Positions 19,420 through 27,901 of a stretch of DNA of 64,000 bases are shown here, one piece after another. The translations under genes and the position numbers were made by a program. The notes under the pieces are model-generated. The model had not been told where the DNA came from. It did not search any database and worked only from the letters and a program-made list of their open reading frames with translations. The stretch is from contig NZ_VMDW02000087.1 of assembly GCF_007644045.2 (NCBI RefSeq), forward strand, positions 124,001 through 188,000, given 5' to 3'. Source of the DNA: Vogesella urethralis (GTDB taxonomy: Bacteria > Pseudomonadota > Gammaproteobacteria > Burkholderiales > Chromobacteriaceae). How positions within the stretch are numbered: position 1 is the stretch's first letter; each line of letters opens with the position of its first letter.

Positions 19420-20943
19420 GTGGAACAGTACGACTTGCTGGTGATCGGTGGCGGCATCAACGGCGCGGGCATTGCCCGCGATGCGGCAGGGCGCGGGCTG
19501 CGCGTGCTGCTGTGCGAGAAGGACGACCTGGCGGCGCATACCTCGTCGGCCAGTACCAAGCTGATCCACGGCGGCCTGCGCTATCTGGAGTATTACGAGT
19601 TCGGTCTGGTACGCAAGGCGCTGCAAGAACGCGAAGTGCTGCTGGACGCCGCGCCGCACATCATGTGGCCACTGCGCTTCGTGATGCCGCACGACGCCGC
19701 CCAGCGCCCGGCGTGGCTGATCCGCTGCGGCCTGTTTTTGTACGACCACCTGGCGCGCCGCCGCCGCTTGCCGGGTAGCGAACGCATCCAGCTGGGCAGC
19801 CACGTCGCGGGCAAGCCATTACAGGCCAGCTACCGCCAGGGTTTTGTGTATTCCGATGGCTGGGTCAACGACGCGCGGCTGGTGGTGCTGAACGCCATCG
19901 ACGCCGCCGAGCGCGGCGCCACCATCCTCACCCGTACCGCCTGTGTGGCGGCCAGCCGTCACGGCGACGGCTGGCAAGCCACGCTGCAAGGCGCCGACGG
20001 CAAGCAGGCCACCGTACACGCCCGTGCCGTGGTAAACGCTGCCGGCCCGTGGGTGCAACAACTACTGGGAGGCGTCATCCAGGCGCCGGCCAGCAAAGCC
20101 ATCCGCCTGGTGAAAGGCAGCCACATCATCGTCAAGCGCCTGTTCGAGCACCCGTACGCCTACATCTTCCAGAACCCGGACAAGCGCATCATCTTTGCCA
20201 TTCCGTACGAGCAGGACTTCACGCTGATCGGCACCACCGACGTGGAATACCACGGCGACGCCGCACAAGTGGCCATCGATAGCGACGAAGTGGCGTACCT
20301 GTGCCAGATGGGCAACCGCTACTTCACCCAGCAAATCACCCCGGCCGACGTGGTGGCCACCTACTCCGGCGTGCGCCCGCTGCTGGACGACGACGCGGCC
20401 AACGCCAGCGGTGTGACCCGCGACTACGCACTTGAGCTGGATACCGACGGCGCGCCGCTGCTGTCGGTATTCGGCGGCAAGATCACCACCTACCGCAAGC
20501 TGGCCGAGCAGGTGGTGGACCAGCTGGCGCCGCTGCTGGGCAATACGCGGCCAACGTGGACTGCCGGCAAGGCACTGCCGGGCGGCGACCTGCCCGCTGG
20601 CGATTTCGACGCCTTCGTGGCGCGCCTGCAAGCCGACAAGCCGTGGCTGCCGGCCGCGCTAGCACAACGCCTGGCCCGCGCCTACGGTAGCCGCGTACAT
20701 ACCGTGCTGGGCGCGGCCGTATCGCTGGCGGACCTGGGCGAAGCCATCCAGCCCGGCCTGTACGAAGCGGAACTGCGTTACCTGGTAGAAGAAGAATGGG
20801 CCACCTGCGCCGACGACATCCTGTGGCGCCGCAGCAAGCTGCGCCTGCACCTGCCAGCCGGCGCCGACGCGGCGGTAGACGCCTGGCTGGCGCGCTACCG
20901 CGGCCATGCTGCGGTACAAGACAGCAGCCTGACCGCCGCCTAA
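19420..20943 (+). CDS. glpD: Aerobic glycerol-3-phosphate dehydrogenase
   Basis: A 507-residue membrane-associated FAD enzyme that oxidises glycerol 3-phosphate to dihydroxyacetone phosphate and passes electrons to quinone. The FAD motif IGGGINGAGIARDAAGRG is at about 8-25, followed by HTSSASTKLIHGGLRYLEYYEF. I chose the GTG start because AAGGA lies seven bases before it and the FAD fold starts at once; the longer frame begins in AT-rich promoter DNA. The stop overlaps the stop of the convergent dehydrogenase gene by four bases (CTAA). Confidence 0.95.
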   Translation: MEQYDLLVIGGGINGAGIARDAAGRGLRVLLCEKDDLAAHTSSASTKLIHGGLRYLEYYEFGLVRKALQEREVLLDAAPHIMWPLRFVMPHDAAQRPAWLIRCGLFLYDHLARRRRLPGSERIQLGSHVAGKPLQASYRQGFVYSDGWVNDARLVVLNAIDAAERGATILTRTACVAASRHGDGWQATLQGADGKQATVHARAVVNAAGPWVQQLLGGVIQAPASKAIRLVKGSHIIVKRLFEHPYAYIFQNPDKRIIFAIPYEQDFTLIGTTDVEYHGDAAQVAIDSDEVAYLCQMGNRYFTQQITPADVVATYSGVRPLLDDDAANASGVTRDYALELDTDGAPLLSVFGGKITTYRKLAEQVVDQLAPLLGNTRPTWTAGKALPGGDLPAGDFDAFVARLQADKPWLPAALAQRLARAYGSRVHTVLGAAVSLADLGEAIQPGLYEAELRYLVEEEWATCADDILWRRSKLRLHLPAGADAAVDAWLARYRGHAAVQDSSLTAA

Positions 20944-21749
20944 ACGCTCTCCCCTAGCGCCGGCACCCTGCCGGCAAACATGCGTGCCACCAGCCGCGTG
21001 GCCTGGCGCCGGGTCAGCCAGCGCGGCAATTGCGCCAGCAGATAGTTGGCTGCACCGGGCACCCGGTAGTGGCGGCCGCTGTCCAGCGCCTGCAAGGCCG
21101 AGGCTACCACCGACGCCGGCGTAGAGGCCGCCATGCCGGACACATCGGCGCCAGCCACGTCGGCAAACGCGGTGGCGGTATTGCCAGGGCACAGGCCCAG
21201 CACGCGTACGCCGCTGTCGGCGTACTCCGCCGCCAGCGCTTCGCTCAGGTGCAAGACATAGGCTTTGCTGGCGCCGTACACGGCGATGTACGGCAAGGGC
21301 TGGAAGGCAGCGGTAGACGCCACATTGATGACGGCGCCGCAGCCACGCGCACGCATGGCCGGCAGGTAGTACCGGCACAGCTCGGTCAGCGCCAGCACGT
21401 TCAGCATCAGCATCTGCTGGTAAACGGCGGCGTCCTGCGCCTGGAAATGGCTCCACTTGCCGAAACCGGCGTTATTCACCAGCAGGTCTACCTGCCAGCC
21501 GGCCTCGTCGATGCGGCGGCACACATCGGGCACCGCGCCCGGCTGCGCCAGGTCGGCCGGCAGCACCAGCACCTGGCTGCCGTAATGGCTGTGTAGCTGG
21601 GCGGCCAGCTGTTGCAGTTCGGGCTGGCGGCGGGCAGTGAGGATGAGGCGGCAACCGCGGGCGGCCAACTGTTCGGCAAAGTGGCGGCCGATGCCGGAAG
21701 AGGCGCCGCTGATCAGCGCGGTCATGCGGGAATAAGGCAAAGCAGTCAT
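20940..21749 (-). CDS. Short-chain dehydrogenase/reductase
   Basis: A 269-residue classical SDR. The cofactor motif is SGASSGIGRHFAEQLAARG and the catalytic residues are Ser in VASTAAF and Tyr-Lys in YGASKAYVL. The substrate is not evident; relatives act on ketones, steroids or acyl chains. It lies directly behind a MerR-type promoter with the merR gene upstream, so its expression probably responds to whatever that regulator senses. An alternative start is the ATG at 21725, eight codons in. Confidence 0.85.
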   Translation of the reverse strand: MTALPYSRMTALISGASSGIGRHFAEQLAARGCRLILTARRQPELQQLAAQLHSHYGSQVLVLPADLAQPGAVPDVCRRIDEAGWQVDLLVNNAGFGKWSHFQAQDAAVYQQMLMLNVLALTELCRYYLPAMRARGCGAVINVASTAAFQPLPYIAVYGASKAYVLHLSEALAAEYADSGVRVLGLCPGNTATAFADVAGADVSGMAASTPASVVASALQALDSGRHYRVPGAANYLLAQLPRWLTRRQATRLVARMFAGRVPALGESV

Positions 21750-21784
21750 GGTGCGGGGTCCTGAAAACCATCGGACCCCCAGCC

Positions 21785-21812
21785 TAAAGCTTGCCCCTAG
21801 GGGCAAGGTCAA
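21785..21812 (-). promoter_or_regulatory. MerR-type promoter with operator for the SDR gene
   Basis: Reading the minus strand, TTGACC (-35) is followed by the 16-base palindrome TTGCCCCTAGGGGCAA and then a -10-like TAGGCT, with a spacer of 19-20 bases. Long spacers occupied by a dyad are the hallmark of MerR-activated promoters. The -35 overlaps the merR stop codon. Confidence 0.8.
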
Positions 21813-22183
21813 GCGTTGGCGGCTGTTTCGCGCTGATACAGCGCCACCAGTTCGGTTTCCAGCGCGTCCAGCGTCTGCTGCAGCGCCTGCAACCGCTGGA
21901 TCTCGGCGTCGAACTGCTGCCGTTTGGCGGCGATCAGCGTCTGCGCCACCGGCAGCGGAAAACGGCCGCTGGCAGCTTTTTGCGCGGCCAGGTCTTTCAG
22001 TTCGGCCAGCGTGAACCCCACTCGCTGTGCGCGGCGGATCATGCCCACCAGGTGCACGTCCAGCGGGCCGTAAACGCGGTAGCTGCCGCGGCGCTGCGGC
22101 TCGGGCAACAGGCCCTCGGCCTCGTAGTGGCGAATGGCTTTGCGGGTGGCGCCGGTCAGTGCGGCCAACTTGCCGATCAGCAT
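21809..22183 (-). CDS. MerR-family transcriptional regulator
   Basis: A 124-residue MerR regulator: winged helix at about 1-70 (IGKLAALTGATRKAIRHYEAEGLL) and a coiled-coil dimerisation helix at about 80-118. It lacks a cysteine-rich C-terminal metal loop, so a metal sensor of the CueR or ZntR kind is unlikely. The start ATG shares a base with the glpR stop, so it is translationally coupled to glpR. Its likely target is the SDR promoter immediately downstream. Confidence 0.88.
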   Translation of the reverse strand: MLIGKLAALTGATRKAIRHYEAEGLLPEPQRRGSYRVYGPLDVHLVGMIRRAQRVGFTLAELKDLAAQKAASGRFPLPVAQTLIAAKRQQFDAEIQRLQALQQTLDALETELVALYQRETAANA

Positions 22184-22947
22184 CAGCCGGCCACCACCAG
22201 CCGGGTCTGGCCCTTGTCCAGCACCGCCTGCAGCTCGGCGCTGACCGGCTGGTCGGTAAACAGCGCGTCCAGCTGCGACACGTGGCCCAGCTCCACCAGC
22301 GCCGGGCGCTCGAACTTGGAATGGTCGGCCACCAGCCACACCTGGCGCGACTGCTGCATGATGGCCTGGCTGGTCAGCACTTCGCGGTAATCGTAATCGC
22401 GCAGCACGCCGTCGGCCTCGATACAGGAAATGCCGATGATGCCGTAGTCCACCTTGAACTGGCGGATGAACTGCACGGTGGCTTCGCCGGTCAGGCCGCG
22501 ATCGCGCTTGCGCAGCGCGCCACCGGCCACCAGCACCTCGCAGTCGGGGTAATCGCACATCAGGTTGGCGATGTGGAAGTTGTTGGTGATCACGCGCAGG
22601 CCACGGTGCTGCGACAGCGCGCGCGCCACTTCTTCGGTGGTGGTGCCCAGGTTGATGAACAGCGAGGCGTTGTCGGGGATCTCGGCCGCCACGGCGCGGG
22701 CGATGCGGCGCTTTTCTTCGGCCATCAGCACCTGGCGGGCGTCGTAGGCCACGTTTTCCACGCTGGACAGCACGCTGGCGCCACCGTGGTAGCGCTGCAG
22801 CAGCTGGTTATCGGCCAGCAGCGTGATGTCGCGGCGGATGGTCTGATGGGTAACCTGGAAGTGGGCGGCCATCTTTTCCACCGCAACGTAGCCTTCGCGG
22901 TTTACCCAGGCAAGCAGGTCTTTCTGGCGTTGATTGAGGATCAGCAT
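22183..22947 (-). CDS. glpR: DeoR-family repressor of glycerol genes
   Basis: A 254-residue DeoR-family repressor. The N-terminal helix-turn-helix includes HFQVTHQTIRRDITLLADNQLLQRYHGGA (about 27-56), the family signature. The C-terminal sugar-phosphate domain has LFINLGTTTEEVARAL and contains the GISCIEADGVLRDYDYREV stretch common in GlpR. Close linkage to glpKFD and the shared ATGTTCGT sites make glycerol 3-phosphate-responsive repression the best inference. Confidence 0.88.
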   Translation of the reverse strand: MLILNQRQKDLLAWVNREGYVAVEKMAAHFQVTHQTIRRDITLLADNQLLQRYHGGASVLSSVENVAYDARQVLMAEEKRRIARAVAAEIPDNASLFINLGTTTEEVARALSQHRGLRVITNNFHIANLMCDYPDCEVLVAGGALRKRDRGLTGEATVQFIRQFKVDYGIIGISCIEADGVLRDYDYREVLTSQAIMQQSRQVWLVADHSKFERPALVELGHVSQLDALFTDQPVSAELQAVLDKGQTRLVVAG

Positions 22948-23114
22948 ACCGGCGTTCAGGGTGACGGGAGGCCTTCATTGTAACCGAGCACGCCCGTGGC
23001 CGGCGCAGGCAACACCGCCGGCGTGGCGCGCGGCCCACCCTGCCCGATCGCCCCGTGGGCACCGGCGCGGCTTTTGCGCATAATGGCCTGTCACCGTTGC
23101 TGTTGTCCGCCACC

Positions 23115-24029
23115 ATGCCCCATCCGTCCCGCATCGTCTTCATCCTGCACGGCCGTCACTGCCCGCAGGGCCTGCCGGAACCCCTGCTGGCACCGCTGCG
23201 TGCCGATTTCGACGTGGACGTGCTGCTCACCAGCAGCGCCGACAGCGCTACCCGTTATGCCCGTGATGCCGCGCTGTCCGGCGCGCGCTGGGTGGTGGCC
23301 GTCGGCGGCGATGGCACCGTGCACGAGGTGGTGAACGGCCTGATGAGCGTGCCGGAAGCCGCCCGCCAGCAGTTGGCGCTGGCGGTGTTGCCTACCGGTA
23401 CCGGCAATGATTTCGCCCGCAGCCTGGGCAGTGGCAACAGCGTGCCGGACTTGCTGGCGCTGATGGCGGCCGGCCAGGTACACGCGCTGGACCTGATCCG
23501 CGTCACGCTGGCCGACGGCAGCGTGCGCTGGTGCAACAATATCGGCAGCATCGGCATTACCAGCGACATCGTGCGCCGCGTCAAGGCCATGCCGGCGCGG
23601 CTGCCGGCCAGCCTGGCGTTTTACAGCGCCGTCACCACCGCACTGTTGCGCTGGCAACCGCAAGCCATGCAGCTGACGCTGGACGGCCAGCGCATCGATG
23701 GCCGCTTTACCTGCGTGTCGGCGGCCAACGGGCGTTTCTTCGGCAGCGGGCTGGGCATTGCCCCCGAGGCGCGGCTGGACGACGGCCTGATGGAAGTGGT
23801 GCTGATCGACAACGCCGGCAGCCTGGACTTCATCCGCCTGCTACCGCAGCTGCGCCAGGCGCGCCCGCTAGCCGACCCGCGCGTGCGCTACCTGCGCGGC
23901 CGCGTGCTGACGGTAGAGGGCGACGCGGCACGCTGCCCGCTGGAGCTGGACGGCGAGCTGGCCGGCCACGCGCCGGTGCGCTTCGAGCTGGTACCGGCCG
24001 CGCTGCGCTGCCTGCGCCGCCTGCCCTGA
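23115..24029 (+). CDS. Diacylglycerol kinase-family lipid kinase (YegS-like)
   Basis: A 304-residue DAGK-catalytic-domain protein of the YegS/BmrU type. The nucleotide-binding motif is VAVGGDGTVHEVVNGL (about 61-76), followed by LPTGTGNDFARSL. These enzymes phosphorylate diacylglycerol, phosphatidylglycerol or sphingoid lipids; the substrate cannot be told here. The ATG at 23115 is preferred because conserved sequence starts there. It is divergent from glpR. Confidence 0.87.
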   Translation: MPHPSRIVFILHGRHCPQGLPEPLLAPLRADFDVDVLLTSSADSATRYARDAALSGARWVVAVGGDGTVHEVVNGLMSVPEAARQQLALAVLPTGTGNDFARSLGSGNSVPDLLALMAAGQVHALDLIRVTLADGSVRWCNNIGSIGITSDIVRRVKAMPARLPASLAFYSAVTTALLRWQPQAMQLTLDGQRIDGRFTCVSAANGRFFGSGLGIAPEARLDDGLMEVVLIDNAGSLDFIRLLPQLRQARPLADPRVRYLRGRVLTVEGDAARCPLELDGELAGHAPVRFELVPAALRCLRRLP

Positions 24030-24068
24030 AGCCAACAGCCGCAGCACCACGCCAGCACCGGCCTGCGG

Positions 24069-24074
24069 TATAAT
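24069..24074 (+). promoter_or_regulatory. Possible -10 element of the queC operon
   Basis: TATAAT is a perfect -10 hexamer 78 bases before the queC start. The -35 region is poor. The leader was checked for a preQ1 riboswitch; none was recognised. Confidence 0.45.
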
Positions 24075-24152
24075 GGCAGGTTTTTCGCGCCGGGTGAGAC
24101 CGATCCCGTGTGCGTCTATGCTGAATAACCTCGACTGTATTTCGACGGAACC

Positions 24153-24848
24153 ATGAACAAGACACCCAAAGCCCTCGTCGTCCTTTCCGGCGGCCAGGAC
24201 TCCACTACCTGCCTGTACTGGGCCCTGCGCGAATTCGGCGCGGCCAACGTAGAAGCCGTCACCTTCGATTACGGCCAGCGCCACCGCGTGGAGCTGGACT
24301 GCGCGCGCAAGATCGCCCAGCTGGCCGGCGTGCGCCAGACCGTGCTGCCGATCGACACCTTCGCCGCCATCGGCGGCAACGCGCTGACCGACGACAGCAT
24401 CGCGCCGGAAGAAGGCGCCCGTGACGACGCCGACACCGCGCTGCCCAATACCTTCGTACCGGGCCGCAACCTGGTGTTCCTCAGCTTTGCCGCCGCACTG
24501 GCCTACACCCGCGGCATCGAGCACGTGGTCACCGGCGTGGCGCAAACCGATTATTCCGGCTACCCGGACTGCCGCGAAAACACGCTGAAAGCGCTGGAGC
24601 TGGCGCTGCGCCTGGGCATGGACAGCCGCGTTACCCTGCACGCGCCGCTGATGTTCATGAGCAAGGCCGACACCGTGCGCCTGGCGCAGGACGTGGGCGC
24701 CATGGACGCCATGGCCTGGAGCCACACCTGCTACAACGGCGAAGTGCCGCCCTGCGGCCGCTGCGCCTCGTGCGAGCTGCGCGCCAAGGGCTTTGCCGAG
24801 GCCGGCGTCGCCGACCCGCTGGTGGTACGTACCGGAGGTGCGGCATGA
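24153..24848 (+). CDS. queC: 7-cyano-7-deazaguanine (preQ0) synthase
   Basis: A 231-residue QueC converting 7-carboxy-7-deazaguanine, ammonia and ATP to preQ0 in queuosine synthesis. The ATP motif [12 protein letters not shown] is at about 11-22. The zinc ligands are the four cysteines in [19 protein letters not shown] near residue 200. It overlaps the next gene by four bases (ATGA), so queC, queD and queE form one operon. Confidence 0.97.
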   Translation: MNKTPKALVVLSGGQDSTTCLYWALREFGAANVEAVTFDYGQRHRVELDCARKIAQLAGVRQTVLPIDTFAAIGGNALTDDSIAPEEGARDDADTALPNTFVPGRNLVFLSFAAALAYTRGIEHVVTGVAQTDYSGYPDCRENTLKALELALRLGMDSRVTLHAPLMFMSKADTVRLAQDVGAMDAMAWSHTCYNGEVPPCGRCASCELRAKGFAEAGVADPLVVRTGGAA

Positions 24849-25855
24849 ACGGCCGTCACCATCTGCTAGGCGCCGGCTTTGAAGCCGCGCGCACGCTGCC
24901 GGGCATCGGCGAGCACGGCCACAGCTTCCGCGTGCAGCTGCGCACTGCCGCGCTGCCAGACACCCTGCCCGAGCTGCAAGGCGCTCTGCAACAAGCGGTC
25001 GCCCCGTTCCACTACGGCAATATCAGCCAGCACCTGGCCGACGCCAGCGACCTGGCGCTCGCCCGCCACCTGCTGGCCGCCTGCGGCCAAGCCGGCAGCC
25101 TGCACCTGGCCAGCGCGCCGGACCGTGGCGTGCTGCTGGGCGAAGACGGCCGCGAGTACGTGTACTTCGATACCCGTTTCGAAGCCGCGCACCAGCTGCC
25201 ACACGTACCACCAGGCCACAAATGCGGCCGCCTGCACGGCCACGGTTTTGGCGTGCGCATCGTGGCCGACGCGCGCCATGCCTCGCTGAACGACATCCTG
25301 CTGCAGGCCTGGCCGCCGCTGTTTGCGCAGCTGAACCACCGCTACCTGAACGATATCCCCGGCCTGGAAAACCCCACCAGCGAAGTAATGGCAGCCTGGC
25401 TGTACCAGCAGCTGCAGCCGCGTCTGGCCGGCCTGGCCTGGGTGGAGGTGCGCGAAACGCACACCGCCGGCAGCCAGTTTGACGGCCATACCTACCGTAT
25501 CTGGAAAGAGCAGCACTTTGAAAGCGCGGTGCCGTTCGACGCCGCCGGCAACTACACCGGCCACAGCTACCTGATCCGCCTGATGCTGCAAGGCAGTGTC
25601 GACCGCGTGATGGGCTGGGTGCTGGACTTCGGCGACGTGAAAGACCGCTTTAAGCCCATCTACCGCCAGCTGGACCACAACCCGCTGGACAAGCTCAGCG
25701 GCATCCGCGCCGCCGACGCCGGCAGCGTGGCCGAGTGGGTACACGGCGAACTGAAACCGCTGGTACCGGAACTGTCGCGCATCGACCTGATGGAAACCCC
25801 GCACCAAGGCGTGTCGCTGACTTTCCGTGGCGACATGCAGTGGCCGTTGCTGTAA
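24845..25855 (+). CDS. queD: Three-domain 6-carboxytetrahydropterin synthase (QueD) homologue
   Basis: A 336-residue protein, almost three times the length of ordinary QueD (about 120). Three PTPS/QueD-like units follow one another. The first (about 1-98) keeps [11 protein letters not shown]. The second (about 100-222) is canonical: [20 protein letters not shown] has the zinc histidines and catalytic Cys, and [12 protein letters not shown] and ETHT follow. The third (about 224-330) has [15 protein letters not shown] and MET but lacks the Cys segment. The middle unit probably makes 6-carboxytetrahydropterin from dihydroneopterin triphosphate; the outer units may be structural, mimicking the oligomer. 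It sits between queC and queE. Confidence 0.88.
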   Translation: MNGRHHLLGAGFEAARTLPGIGEHGHSFRVQLRTAALPDTLPELQGALQQAVAPFHYGNISQHLADASDLALARHLLAACGQAGSLHLASAPDRGVLLGEDGREYVYFDTRFEAAHQLPHVPPGHKCGRLHGHGFGVRIVADARHASLNDILLQAWPPLFAQLNHRYLNDIPGLENPTSEVMAAWLYQQLQPRLAGLAWVEVRETHTAGSQFDGHTYRIWKEQHFESAVPFDAAGNYTGHSYLIRLMLQGSVDRVMGWVLDFGDVKDRFKPIYRQLDHNPLDKLSGIRAADAGSVAEWVHGELKPLVPELSRIDLMETPHQGVSLTFRGDMQWPLL

Positions 25856-25864
25856 GGGGCAAGC

Positions 25865-26506
25865 ATGGCGAACTACACCGTAAAAGAGATCTTCTACACG
25901 CTGCAAGGCGAAGGTCGCCAGGCCGGCCGCGCGGCGGTTTTCTGCCGCTTCAGCGGCTGTAACCTGTGGAGCGGGCGCGAAGAAGACCGCAGCAAAGCCA
26001 TCTGCCAATTCTGCGATACCGACTTTGTCGGCACCGGCCCCGACGGCGGCAAGTTTGCCACCGCTGCGGAGTTAGCCGCGCGCATTGCCGCCACCTGGCC
26101 TGCGGGCGCCAACGGCGGCCAACCTTATGTGGTGTTTACCGGTGGCGAGCCGCTGCTGCAGCTGGACGAGCCGCTGATCGACGCGCTGCACGCGCTGGGC
26201 TTTGAAGTGGCCGTGGAAACCAACGGCAGCCTGCCGGCGCCGCGCGGCATCGACTGGATCTGCGTCAGCCCCAAAGCCGGCGCCGACTGGGTACAGCGCA
26301 GCGGCCACGAGCTGAAGCTGGTCTACCCGCAACCCACGCTGCTACCAGGCGAGCTGCCAGCCGACCTGCAGTTCGACCACCTGTACCTGCAGCCGATGGA
26401 CAGCCCGCTGCAGCGCCAGAACACGCGTGCGGCCATTGCCTGGTGCATGGCCAACCCGGCGTGGCGGCTGTCGGTACAGACGCACAAGGTGGTCAACATC
26501 CGTTAA
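25865..26506 (+). CDS. queE: 7-carboxy-7-deazaguanine synthase
   Basis: A 213-residue radical-SAM enzyme making 7-carboxy-7-deazaguanine from the QueD product. The cluster-binding cysteines follow the CX14CX2C pattern (Cys of SGCNLW, then CQFC), as reported for Burkholderia-type QueE rather than the common CX3CX2C. LQGEGRQAGRAAVFCRFSGC and VFTGGEPLLQ are further signatures. It is nine bases after queD. Confidence 0.95.
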   Translation: MANYTVKEIFYTLQGEGRQAGRAAVFCRFSGCNLWSGREEDRSKAICQFCDTDFVGTGPDGGKFATAAELAARIAATWPAGANGGQPYVVFTGGEPLLQLDEPLIDALHALGFEVAVETNGSLPAPRGIDWICVSPKAGADWVQRSGHELKLVYPQPTLLPGELPADLQFDHLYLQPMDSPLQRQNTRAAIAWCMANPAWRLSVQTHKVVNIR

Positions 26507-26523
26507 GCCCGCGCATGGCCATG

Positions 26524-26535
26524 GCGGCCAACCTT
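26524..26535 (+). repeat. Intergenic copy of GCGGCCAACCTT
   Basis: One of eight exact copies of this 12-base word in the window. It stands 17 bases after the queE stop, just before the operon terminator. Confidence 0.7.
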
Positions 26536-26545
26536 GCCTGACACC

Positions 26546-26578
26546 AACCCTGTCTGCTACACAGACAGGGTTTTGTTT
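26546..26578 (+). terminator. Rho-independent terminator after queE
   Basis: The stem CCCTGTCTG / CAGACAGGG with loop CTACA is followed by TTTTGTTTT. Confidence 0.9.
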
Positions 26579-26728
26579 TGCCCATCCCGGCCGTCACACA
26601 AGCCACACAAAAAGCCGCTCGATAAATTTTTTGCCGCAGTGTGTAATGGATGGCGATGTGGGCCGACTAAAGCTGGTAACGCGATACATCACGCGTTCCA
26701 CACCCACTATTTACACAGGAGAATCACC

Positions 26729-26986
26729 ATGTCCGCCACTTCCAACACCCTGCTGGTTTCCGCCCTTTCCGCCGCCCTGGCCCTGGCCGCCGTCAGCGCC
26801 CCGGCCGTCGCCGCCGACAAGGAAAAATGCTACGGCATCGCCATGGCCGGCAAGAACGACTGTGCGGCCAACGGCCACAGCTGCGCCGGCCAGTCCAAAG
26901 TGGACAAAGACGGCGCCGAGTGGAAATTCGTGGCCAAGGGCAGCTGCACCAAGATGGGCGGCACCCTGGAACCGATGAAGAAGTAA
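26729..26986 (+). CDS. bufA: Bufferin precursor peptide (BufA1 type, DUF2282)
   Basis: An 85-residue secreted peptide. A clear signal peptide (1-29, ending AVAA) is followed by a short mature part with four cysteines at about 34, 45, 52 and 73, in the contexts [18 protein letters not shown] and GSC. This is the DUF2282/BufA1 pattern. Bufferins are described as RiPPs whose cysteines are modified by an MNIO enzyme and which bind copper in the periplasm. The next three genes are the expected bufB, bufC and a DoxX protein. AGGAG lies seven bases before the ATG. AT-rich leader DNA separates it from queE; no clear promoter hexamers were identified. Confidence 0.88.
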   Translation: MSATSNTLLVSALSAALALAAVSAPAVAADKEKCYGIAMAGKNDCAANGHSCAGQSKVDKDGAEWKFVAKGSCTKMGGTLEPMKK

Positions 26987-27009
26987 GCACACCGGGATTG
27001 TCTGCTTGA

Positions 27010-27033
27010 CGGGGCTACGGCCCCGTTTCCGTT
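27010..27033 (+). terminator. Stem-loop between bufA and bufB, possible attenuator
   Basis: CGGGGC-TACG-GCCCCG forms a six-base GC stem with a UACG tetraloop, a very stable UNCG-type loop, followed by TTTCCGTTT. It lies 20 bases before the bufB start. Partial termination here would make more precursor than enzyme. Confidence 0.7.
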
Positions 27034-27052
27034 TCTGACCGGGACCCCTGCC

Positions 27053-27901
27053 ATGACTGCCTCCCTTCCCGTGTGCGCCGGCATCGGCCTGCGCCACCCG
27101 CATTACCAGCAGGTGCTGGCGCAGCAACCCGCGCTGGGCTGGATAGAGCTGCACAGCGAAAACTTCTTCGAAGGCGGCCAGCCGCTGGCCATGCTGCAGC
27201 AGTTGGCCGCGCGCTACCCGCTGTCACTGCACGGCGTCGGCCTGGGCCTGGGCGCAGCCGCCCGCCCCGACGCCACCCACCTGGCCGCACTGCGCCGCTT
27301 GCTGGACGCCGTACCGGCGGTGGCGGTGTCGGAGCACCTGTCGTTCAACCACGACGCCAGCCAGCGCTTTGCCAACGACCTGCTGCCCATTCCGTATACC
27401 CGCGCCATGCTGGACCGGGTAGCTGCCAACGTGGCCGAAGCGCAGGACGCGCTGCGCCGGCCGCTGCTGATCGAGAACCTGTCCAGCTACCTGGCCTACC
27501 CCGGCAACGACATGCACGAGGGCGAGTTTCTGGCCGAGCTGGTAACGCGTACCGGCTGCGGCCTGCTGCTGGACGTGAACAACCTGTACGTCAACCAGCA
27601 AAACCTGGGCACCGACGTGGATGCCTTCCTGGCCGCGCTGCCGCCGCACGCCATCGGCGAAATCCACCTGGCCGGCTACACCGAGCGCACGTTTGACGAC
27701 GGCAGCACGCTGCTGGTGGATACCCACAGCCGGCCGGTGTACCCGGCGGTATGGCAGCTGTACCGGCAGGTGCTGGCGCGCTTCGGTGCGCGGCCAACCC
27801 TGATCGAGTGGGATATCGACATCCCGCCGCTGGACACGCTGTTGGCCGAAGCCGCCACCGCGCAGGCCATACTCGCTCAGCACACGGAGGCTGCCACATG
27901 A
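27053..27901 (+). CDS. bufB: Multinuclear non-haem iron oxidase (MNIO, DUF692), bufferin maturase
   Basis: A 282-residue DUF692/MNIO enzyme with a TIM-barrel fold. Likely metal ligands lie in ELHSENFFEGG, SLHGVGLGLG, LIENLSSY, LDVNNLYVN, IGEIHLAGY and DTHSRPV, all characteristic of the family that includes MbnB. It is expected to oxidise cysteines of the BufA precursor in the cytosol, using the next gene product as partner. Its stop overlaps the bufC start (ATGA). Chemistry of the product is inferred from the family. Confidence 0.9.
   Translation: MTASLPVCAGIGLRHPHYQQVLAQQPALGWIELHSENFFEGGQPLAMLQQLAARYPLSLHGVGLGLGAAARPDATHLAALRRLLDAVPAVAVSEHLSFNHDASQRFANDLLPIPYTRAMLDRVAANVAEAQDALRRPLLIENLSSYLAYPGNDMHEGEFLAELVTRTGCGLLLDVNNLYVNQQNLGTDVDAFLAALPPHAIGEIHLAGYTERTFDDGSTLLVDTHSRPVYPAVWQLYRQVLARFGARPTLIEWDIDIPPLDTLLAEAATAQAILAQHTEAAT

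Noticed and set aside
24030-24152. Possible preQ1 riboswitch before queC
   Set aside because: A short leader is present, but I cannot find the pseudoknot elements or the A-rich tail of known preQ1 classes.
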